NCBI RefSeq assembly: GCF_037265215.1 | Contig: NZ_CP147737.1 | Location: 2,326,001-2,390,000, forward strand | Reading direction: 5' to 3' | Length of the DNA: 64,000 nucleotides | DNA from: Xenorhabdus griffiniae | Lineage (GTDB): Bacteria; Pseudomonadota; Gammaproteobacteria; Enterobacterales; Enterobacteriaceae | In this document: one piece after another, positions 57,647 to 64,000 of the stretch | How positions within the stretch are numbered: position 1 is the stretch's first letter | How the letters are laid out: each line of letters opens with the position of its first letter | The notes under the pieces: generated by a model | Database searches by the model: none | Told to the model about the DNA's origin: nothing | The model's input: the letters and a program-made list of their open reading frames with translations, nothing else | Position numbers and translations under genes: made by a program

Positions 57647-59206
57647 ATGACTGGCAAAGAATTTAATATCTCTATAAATCAGGTAGATACTCTCTACCAG
57701 ACAGATCCAACACTGCTTTTTCATCAACTTTGTAGTAATCGCCCAGCAACGTTATTGCTGGATTCTGCTGAAATTCACAGTAAAAAGAATCTTAAAAGCA
57801 TTTTGATCATTGATAGTGCTATGCGCATCACGGCCAACGGGCGTCAAGTTACTTTTGAGGCGCTCACTGAAAACGGCCAAAACCTGATCCCGATACTCAC
57901 TAACTTACTATCAGGTAAAGCTCAATTAGATGTAGAACCGAAGGTTATGCGAGCACGGTTTCCGGCCATTGAGCACCATCTGGATGAAGATAGCCGGCTA
58001 AAATCCGATTCAGTTTTTGATGCATTGCGTGCCCTGGCAGCACTAGCCTCTTTTTCAGAAAACCCCGATGCCATTTTTGTTGGTGGATTGTTTGCTTACG
58101 ATTTAGTCGCCGGTTTTGAACCATTACCTAAAGTAGAAGCTCATCAACGTTGCCCTGATTTCTGTTTTTATCTCGCAGAAACACTATTAGTGATCGATCA
58201 TCAAGATAAACATTCACGTCTGCAAACTTCATTGTTTGGCGAATCTGATTCAGAAAGAAAACGCCTTAAAGCGCGTTTAGCAACCTTAGTTACAGCCATT
58301 TCAGCCCCGCTTCAGCCACTCTTACCTGTCACATTACCCGATATTACTGTCGGCTATAACCAAAGTGATGAACAATACGCAAATATCGTGCGTCAGCTAC
58401 AGCGATTTATCCGTCAAGGGGATATTTTTCAGGTAGTTCCATCGCGTCGTTTCACCTTGCCATGCCCTTCTCCGCTGACCGCTTATCATGTATTGAAAAA
58501 ACAAAACCCAAGCCCTTATATGTTTTTTATGCAAGATCAAGATTTTTGCCTGTTTGGGGCTTCACCAGAAAGTGCTCTTAAATATGATGCCAACAACCGC
58601 CAGATCGAAATTTATCCGATAGCCGGTACTCGACCACGTGGACGTGATCACAACGGGGAATTGGATGCCGATCTTGATAGCCGAATTGAGCTGGAAATGC
58701 GCACGGATGCGAAAGAAATGTCTGAACACGTGATGTTAGTCGATTTAGCTCGCAACGATTTAGCCCGTATCTGCGAACCGGGCAGTCGATATGTCGCCGA
58801 TTTAACCAAAGTCGATCGTTATTCATTTGTTATGCACCTGGTTTCCCGTGTTGTCGGCACACTTCGACATGATTTAGATGCTTTCCACGCCTATCAAGCT
58901 AGCATGAATATGGGTACATTGACGGGAGCCCCTAAAGTTCGGGCGATGCAACTCATCGCAGAATATGAAGGTGTACGACGTGGCAGTTATGGCGGAGCCG
59001 TCGGTTACTTCACTGGCAAAGGGGATTTTGATACCTGCATAGTGATCCGTTCCGCCTATGTGGAAAACGATCAAGCCACCATTCAAGTTGGAGTCGGTGT
59101 CGTGCTGGACTCTATTCCTCAGTCGGAAGTAGATGAAACTCACAGTAAGGCCAGAGCTGTTATTCGCGCCATTGCACAAGCGCATCATGTGGAGGTGACA
59201 TTCTGA
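57647..59206 (+). CDS. trpE: Anthranilate synthase component I TrpE
   Basis: A 519-residue chorismate-utilising enzyme (E. coli 520). [12 protein letters not shown] contains the feedback-site Ser of the tryptophan pocket; [17 protein letters not shown] and [12 protein letters not shown] form the catalytic core. ATG at 57647 is preferred because GGGG sits 7 nt upstream; an in-frame ATG 6 nt earlier is too close to it. Makes anthranilate from chorismate using ammonia from TrpG; trpG follows directly at the stop codon. Confidence 0.96.
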   Translation: MTGKEFNISINQVDTLYQTDPTLLFHQLCSNRPATLLLDSAEIHSKKNLKSILIIDSAMRITANGRQVTFEALTENGQNLIPILTNLLSGKAQLDVEPKVMRARFPAIEHHLDEDSRLKSDSVFDALRALAALASFSENPDAIFVGGLFAYDLVAGFEPLPKVEAHQRCPDFCFYLAETLLVIDHQDKHSRLQTSLFGESDSERKRLKARLATLVTAISAPLQPLLPVTLPDITVGYNQSDEQYANIVRQLQRFIRQGDIFQVVPSRRFTLPCPSPLTAYHVLKKQNPSPYMFFMQDQDFCLFGASPESALKYDANNRQIEIYPIAGTRPRGRDHNGELDADLDSRIELEMRTDAKEMSEHVMLVDLARNDLARICEPGSRYVADLTKVDRYSFVMHLVSRVVGTLRHDLDAFHAYQASMNMGTLTGAPKVRAMQLIAEYEGVRRGSYGGAVGYFTGKGDFDTCIVIRSAYVENDQATIQVGVGVVLDSIPQSEVDETHSKARAVIRAIAQAHHVEVTF

Positions 59207-59784
59207 TGGCTAATATTCTTTTACTCGATAATGTAGATTCCTTCACATATAACCTTGTGGATCAACTGCGTACTCATGGTCACCATGTTGTTATTTACCG
59301 CAATACCGTGCCAGCAGACGTCATTATTGCCAAACTTAATGAGATGGCATCTCCTCTTTTAATGTTATCCCCTGGTCCGGGGAAACCCTCAGAGGCAGGC
59401 TGTATGCCCGCATTGATTAAACAAGCAATAGGCCAGATCCCGATAATCGGAATTTGTCTTGGACATCAGGCGATTATTGAAGCTTACGGAGGAAAAATTT
59501 CTGCTGCTCAGGAGATTTTGCATGGCAAAGCAACACCGGCCATCCATGATGGGAAAAATATGTTTTCCGGTCTCCCAAATCCTTTGTCTGTCGCCCGTTA
59601 CCATTCTCTTGCCGCTGTGCATACTCCAGCAGAACTGACAGCTTCTGCTTCATGCGGTGATATTGTGATGGCTGTGCGACATGATGAGCACAAAGTTTGT
59701 GGTTTTCAGTTTCATCCCGAATCTATCTTGACTACACAGGGTGCCAAACTCCTTGAACAAACTCTAGCCTGGGCATTGAACTAA
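59206..59784 (+). CDS. trpG: Anthranilate synthase component II (glutamine amidotransferase) TrpG
   Basis: A 192-residue class I glutamine amidotransferase with the nucleophile Cys in GICLGHQAI and the His/Glu pair in FQFHPES. It is a separate gene here, not fused to trpD as in E. coli and Salmonella, the arrangement also seen in Serratia. It overlaps trpE by 1 nt (TGATGG), giving coupled translation of the two subunits. Confidence 0.96.
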   Translation: MANILLLDNVDSFTYNLVDQLRTHGHHVVIYRNTVPADVIIAKLNEMASPLLMLSPGPGKPSEAGCMPALIKQAIGQIPIIGICLGHQAIIEAYGGKISAAQEILHGKATPAIHDGKNMFSGLPNPLSVARYHSLAAVHTPAELTASASCGDIVMAVRHDEHKVCGFQFHPESILTTQGAKLLEQTLAWALN

Positions 59785-59850
59785 CAATTTCAAAGACAGA
59801 TGAGTTTAAGGGTATCGAATTAAAAGCACTCAACTTAAAGGAATGGGAAG

Positions 59851-60855
59851 ATGCAGTTGATTTTTGACAAATTATTCAGTGCTCAGGCACTGACACAACA
59901 AGAAAGCCAGCAGCTATTCACCGCCATTATTCATGGTGAGCTGAACGATACACAACTGGCTGCTGTATTAATTAGCCTGAAGCTGCGTGGCGAGCAGCCA
60001 CAAGAAATTGCGGGCGCAGCCCAGGCGTTCCTGGCAAACGCAGCCCCCTTTCCTCGCCCGGATTACACGTTTTGTGATATCGTCGGCACAGGTGGAGACG
60101 GTTCCAATAGCATCAATATTTCAACAGCCAGCGCCTTTATTGCTGCTGCCTGTGGCCTTAAGGTGGCAAAACATGGAAATCGCAGTATTTCCAGTCGGTC
60201 TGGATCATCTGATTTATTAGCTGCATTCGGCATTGCATTGGATGCTCAAGCTGAAGAATCACGCAAGGCTTTGGATGAAATTGGGGTCTGTTTCCTGTTC
60301 GCCCCCCAATATCACAGTGGATTCCGTCATGCGGTGCAAGTACGCCAGCAACTAAAAACCCGAACACTATTTAATGTACTTGGCCCGTTGATCAATCCGG
60401 CGCGTCCTCCTGTGTCTCTCATCGGCGTCTATCACCCTGAATTAGTTGAACCCATAGCCCATACCTTACACGCTTTAGGTTATCAACGCGCCGCCGTTGT
60501 ACACAGCGGAGGAATGGATGAAGTTGCCTTACATGCACCAACTTATGTTGCAGAGCTTAATCACGGTGAAATTCGCCAATATCAATTAACAGCAACAGAT
60601 TTTGGTTTGCCAAACCATCCAATATCATCACTGCAAGGTGGATCACCAGAAGAAAACCGCAACATGTTGGCAATGTTGTTACAAGGTCACGGAAACCAAG
60701 CCCATGCTCATGCCGTAGCAGCCAATGTAGCTCTGTTAATGAAGATCCACGGGCAAGAAGACCTACGGGAAAATACTCAATTGGCACTCGATACTATTTA
60801 CAGCGGCCAGGCCTATGAAAAAGTAACGGCATTGGCAGCAAGGACCAGATCATGA
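59851..60855 (+). CDS. trpD: Anthranilate phosphoribosyltransferase TrpD
   Basis: A 334-residue enzyme transferring phosphoribose from PRPP to anthranilate. [31 protein letters not shown] and [12 protein letters not shown] are the substrate-binding loops. 66 nt after trpG and overlapping trpCF by 4 nt (ATGA). Confidence 0.96.
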   Translation: MQLIFDKLFSAQALTQQESQQLFTAIIHGELNDTQLAAVLISLKLRGEQPQEIAGAAQAFLANAAPFPRPDYTFCDIVGTGGDGSNSINISTASAFIAAACGLKVAKHGNRSISSRSGSSDLLAAFGIALDAQAEESRKALDEIGVCFLFAPQYHSGFRHAVQVRQQLKTRTLFNVLGPLINPARPPVSLIGVYHPELVEPIAHTLHALGYQRAAVVHSGGMDEVALHAPTYVAELNHGEIRQYQLTATDFGLPNHPISSLQGGSPEENRNMLAMLLQGHGNQAHAHAVAANVALLMKIHGQEDLRENTQLALDTIYSGQAYEKVTALAARTRS

Positions 60856-62216
60856 AAACCAGCGTATTACAGAAAATTGTTGAAGATAAAGCGGCATATC
60901 TGATTACTCGTAAAGCAGAGCAACCGCTGGAGAGTTTTATTGCTGATATCGTTCCAAGTCATCGTCGGTTTTATCAAGCCTTGACTCATAAGCAAACCAT
61001 TTTTATTTTGGAATGCAAAAAGGCATCCCCGTCAAAGGGATTGATTCGCGAAGATTTCGATCCTGTCCATATTGCTAAAACTTATCAACCTTATGCCGCT
61101 GCAATCTCTGTCCTGACCGATGAAAAATACTTTCAGGGCAGTTATGATTTTCTCGCCATGGTCAGTTCTGCTGTCCATCAACCTGTTTTGTGCAAAGATT
61201 TTATTATTGATGCCTATCAGGTTTATCTTGCCCGTTATTATCAGGCTGATGCTATTTTACTGATGCTGTCTGTCCTTGATGATGATACATATCGTAAATT
61301 ATCGGCATTGGCCCACAGTCTTGATATGGGTGTATTGACCGAAGTCAGTAATGAAGATGAACGGCAACGGGCAATTAAATTGGGCGCAAAGGTTATTGGT
61401 ATCAATAATCGGGATCTCCGTGATTTGTCCATTGATTTAGAGCGTACCCGTAAATTATCGGTGGGTTTACCTGAAGACACCATCGTCATCAGTGAATCCG
61501 GTATCCACCAGCATCGTCAGGTGCGAGAATTAAGCCAATTTGCCAATGGTTTTCTTATCGGTAGTTCTTTAATGGCACAACAAAATTTAGATCTCGCCTT
61601 ACGACGCCTAATTTTAGGTGACAACAAAGTTTGTGGCTTGACTCGCCCACAGGATGCCAAAGCTGCGTTGCAAATGGGTGCCGTTTACGGTGGTTTAATT
61701 TTTGCCGAAAAATCACCGCGCAAAATCAGTCTGCAAAAAGCTCAACAAATCATCAATGAAGCCTCTCTGCTATATGTTGGTGTGTTTCAAAATCAACCCA
61801 TTGATTTTGTCAATAATACTGCCCGTAGGCTTTCACTCACCGCAGTGCAACTGCACGGAAGTGAAGATGAAAACTACATCAACGCCCTGCGCTCGGTACT
61901 ACCTGAACATTGTGAAATTTGGAAAGCCATTAATATGTCTAAGGCTGAGGACGTTTCCGTAATACCTCATGTTGATCACTTACTGTTGGATAACGGAGCT
62001 GGCGGAACGGGAAAACCATTTGACTGGCAATTAATTAATCCATTAATTCAGCATAACAGTTTTCTGGCGGGTGGCCTGAATGCTGAAAACTGTCAACTGG
62101 CAGCAACACTTGGTTGCTATGGATTGGATTTTAACTCAGGCGTTGAAGTGTCTCCAGGCATCAAAAGCAGCCAGAAAATCAAGCAGGTGTTTCAACAATT
62201 GCGCTGTTATCACTAA
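60852..62216 (+). CDS. trpCF: Bifunctional indole-3-glycerol phosphate synthase / phosphoribosylanthranilate isomerase
   Basis: A 454-residue fusion as in E. coli TrpC. N-terminal TrpC domain (about 1-255) with [18 protein letters not shown] and ISESGI; C-terminal TrpF domain (about 257-454) with [18 protein letters not shown] and [15 protein letters not shown]. Catalyses isomerisation of PRA and ring closure to indoleglycerol phosphate. Confidence 0.96.
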   Translation: MKTSVLQKIVEDKAAYLITRKAEQPLESFIADIVPSHRRFYQALTHKQTIFILECKKASPSKGLIREDFDPVHIAKTYQPYAAAISVLTDEKYFQGSYDFLAMVSSAVHQPVLCKDFIIDAYQVYLARYYQADAILLMLSVLDDDTYRKLSALAHSLDMGVLTEVSNEDERQRAIKLGAKVIGINNRDLRDLSIDLERTRKLSVGLPEDTIVISESGIHQHRQVRELSQFANGFLIGSSLMAQQNLDLALRRLILGDNKVCGLTRPQDAKAALQMGAVYGGLIFAEKSPRKISLQKAQQIINEASLLYVGVFQNQPIDFVNNTARRLSLTAVQLHGSEDENYINALRSVLPEHCEIWKAINMSKAEDVSVIPHVDHLLLDNGAGGTGKPFDWQLINPLIQHNSFLAGGLNAENCQLAATLGCYGLDFNSGVEVSPGIKSSQKIKQVFQQLRCYH

Positions 62217-62246
62217 TTTTTCAGATAAAAATGGATGAGTAGAACA

Positions 62247-63461
62247 ATGAGTAAATTGAATCCTTATTTTGGCGACTTTGGTGGGCAATTTGTGCCACAA
62301 ATTTTAATCCCTGCACTTAACCAATTAGAAGAAGCTTTTATTGATGCACAGAAAGATCCGGAATTTCAGTATGCATTTCAGGATCTCTTAAAAAACTATG
62401 CAGGCAGACCTACTGCCTTAACGCTGTGTCAAAACCTGACGAAAGGGACAAAAACACGTTTATATCTGAAACGTGAAGATTTGCTTCACGGCGGTGCTCA
62501 CAAAACCAATCAGGTCTTAGGGCAAGCATTGTTGGCAAAACGCATGGGAAAGCATGAAATTATTGCTGAAACAGGTGCAGGTCAACATGGCGTCGCCACC
62601 GCGCTAGCTTGTGCGCTATTGGGGCTGAAATGCCGTATTTATATGGGAGCAAAAGATATTGAACGCCAATCGCCCAATGTTTTTCGTATGCGTTTGATGG
62701 GTGCAGAAGTGATCCCTGTCCACAGCGGTTCAGCAACCTTGAAAGATGCCTGTAACGAAGCAATGCGTGACTGGTCAGGTTGCTATGAGAAAGCACATTA
62801 TCTATTAGGCACTGCCGCAGGCCCTCACCCCTATCCGACAATGGTACGAGAATTCCAACGTATGATTGGTGAAGAAGCCAAAGCGCAAGTTCTGGAAAAA
62901 GAAGGCCGTTTACCTGATGCAGTCATTGCCTGCATTGGTGGTGGTTCAAATGCCATCGGTTTGTTTGCTGAATTTATTCCAGAAAACGATGTCCGCTTGA
63001 TCGGTGTTGAACCTGCGGGGCATGGTATTGAAACTGGAGAGCATGGTGCCCCATTGAAACACGGAAAATTGGGAATTTACTTTGGCATGAAAGCCCCCAT
63101 TATGCAGACAGAAGATGGGCAAATTGAAGAATCTTATTCTATTTCGGCGGGTTTAGATTTTCCTTCCGTTGGTCCACAACATGCCTATTTAAACAGTATC
63201 GGTAGAGCCGATTATGTTTCAATTACTGATGATGAAGCGCTGGATGCTTTCCAGGAACTCTCACGCAATGAAGGTATTATTCCGGCACTGGAATCCTCTC
63301 ATGCGTTGGCTTACGCCTTGAAAATGATCCATGAGTCTCCAGACAAGGAACAACTATTAATTGTCAATTTATCTGGCCGTGGTGACAAAGACATTTTTAC
63401 CGTTCACGATATTTTAAAATCCAGGGGGAAATCTGATGGGACGTTACGAACAACTTTTTAA
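62247..63461 (+). CDS. trpB: Tryptophan synthase beta subunit TrpB
   Basis: A PLP enzyme of about 404 residues joining indole and serine. PLP Lys in [11 protein letters not shown], phosphate loop GGGSNAIG. Start at 62247 ([13 protein letters not shown]) fits the family; an ATG 12 nt upstream (MSRT) is also in frame. The C-terminus runs on as SDGTLRTTF past the usual family end, so the gene overlaps trpA by 26 nt. Confidence 0.95.
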   Translation: MSKLNPYFGDFGGQFVPQILIPALNQLEEAFIDAQKDPEFQYAFQDLLKNYAGRPTALTLCQNLTKGTKTRLYLKREDLLHGGAHKTNQVLGQALLAKRMGKHEIIAETGAGQHGVATALACALLGLKCRIYMGAKDIERQSPNVFRMRLMGAEVIPVHSGSATLKDACNEAMRDWSGCYEKAHYLLGTAAGPHPYPTMVREFQRMIGEEAKAQVLEKEGRLPDAVIACIGGGSNAIGLFAEFIPENDVRLIGVEPAGHGIETGEHGAPLKHGKLGIYFGMKAPIMQTEDGQIEESYSISAGLDFPSVGPQHAYLNSIGRADYVSITDDEALDAFQELSRNEGIIPALESSHALAYALKMIHESPDKEQLLIVNLSGRGDKDIFTVHDILKSRGKSDGTLRTTF

Positions 63462-64000
63462 GAAGCTGCAAAACAAAAACCAAGGCGCTTTTGTTCCTTT
63501 TGTCACCCTTGGTGATCCTAATCCTGAATTATCATTGGAAATTATTGATACCTTAATTTCAGGTGGTGCTGACGCCCTTGAATTGGGTATTCCGTTCTCA
63601 GATCCCCTGGCTGACGGCCCAACTATCCAAAATGCCAATCTGCGCGCGTTATCATCCAAGGTCACGCCTACATTATGTTTTGACCTGCTGGCTAAAATAC
63701 GGGCTAAATACCCTGATATACCCATTGGCCTGTTAGTTTACGCTAATCTCGTCTTTCACAATGGCATTGATGAATTTTATCGTCGCTGCAAAGATGCCGG
63801 TGTTGATTCCGTTCTTGTGGCTGATGTACCGTTATCCGAGTCATCACCTTTCCGTTCAGCCGCCATAAAGCATGATATTGCCCCGATCTTTATTTGTCCC
63901 CCAAATGCAGATGATGATTTATTACGTGAAATTGCTTCATTTGGACGGGGATATACCTATCTGCTATCAAGAGCGGGAGTAACTGGTAGTGAAAATCGTG
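63436..64000 (+). CDS. trpA: Tryptophan synthase alpha subunit TrpA (partial, runs off window)
   Basis: The first 188 residues of TrpA; the 3' end lies beyond the window. Active-site E49 and D60 are present in [17 protein letters not shown]. It splits indoleglycerol phosphate and passes indole to TrpB. The start codon lies inside the trpB reading frame, 26 nt before the trpB stop, with GGGGG about 10 nt upstream. Confidence 0.95.
   Translation, partial: MGRYEQLFKKLQNKNQGAFVPFVTLGDPNPELSLEIIDTLISGGADALELGIPFSDPLADGPTIQNANLRALSSKVTPTLCFDLLAKIRAKYPDIPIGLLVYANLVFHNGIDEFYRRCKDAGVDSVLVADVPLSESSPFRSAAIKHDIAPIFICPPNADDDLLREIASFGRGYTYLLSRAGVTGSENR

Overview
The window looks like a Gram-negative enterobacterial chromosome of the Morganellaceae, most likely Xenorhabdus or Photorhabdus. 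This rests on E. coli-like housekeeping blocks (ynf, fumC-manA-add, rsx-nth, rnb to trp), AT-rich accessory inserts, a free-standing trpG, and a dispersed palindromic repeat of a kind I associate with those genera. Genus is inference; the order is secure.

Layout. 0-7.2 kb: a leftward seven-gene operon for amine/GABA catabolism (aldehyde dehydrogenase, tandem SnoaL protein, GntR regulator, soluble dCACHE sensor, GabT-like aminotransferase, DUF805 protein, Tat-exported PuuB-like oxidase). 7.2-12.8 kb: an AT-rich accessory segment flanked by palindromic repeats. It carries a three-gene unit (phosphatidylserine-decarboxylase-like pyruvoyl enzyme, DDAH/amidinotransferase-fold enzyme, ABC exporter), which I think is the best candidate for an undescribed small-molecule system, plus an unrecognised gene. 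12.9-19.6 kb: ydfG, ynfB, ynfD, bioD2, mlc, ynfL/ynfM and an IprA-like regulator. 19.7-26.2 kb: a Ter site, tus, fumC, manA, ydgA, add. 26.2-35.6 kb: yfeH, ydgJ, ydgK, rsxABCDGE, nth. 35.6-36.9 kb: an AT-rich junction with a small secreted protein and a second Ter site. 36.9-57.3 kb: rnb, a class A beta-lactamase, yciH-pyrF, lapBA, ribA, acnA, an unrecognised gene, cysB, topA, a yciN-like gene, sohB, yciK-btuR, rluB, yciO-rnm. 57.4-64 kb: the trp operon with TrpR operator, leader peptide and attenuator, then trpE-G-D-CF-B and a trpA cut by the window end.

The unifying theme is the replication terminus. Two perfect Tus-binding Ter sites in the same orientation, the tus gene, and three perfect MatP-binding matS sites (27.46, 31.98 and 40.99 kb) put the window inside the Ter macrodomain. 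Ter polarity predicts that forks moving left to right are arrested, so the window is normally copied right to left; the apparent strand bias of Chi octamers agrees. Relative to E. coli the gene order joins two segments (ydfG...nth and rnb...trp) that lie on opposite sides of dif there. The join is at 35.6-36.9 kb, next to the second Ter site, consistent with an inversion across the terminus that kept Ter polarity functional.
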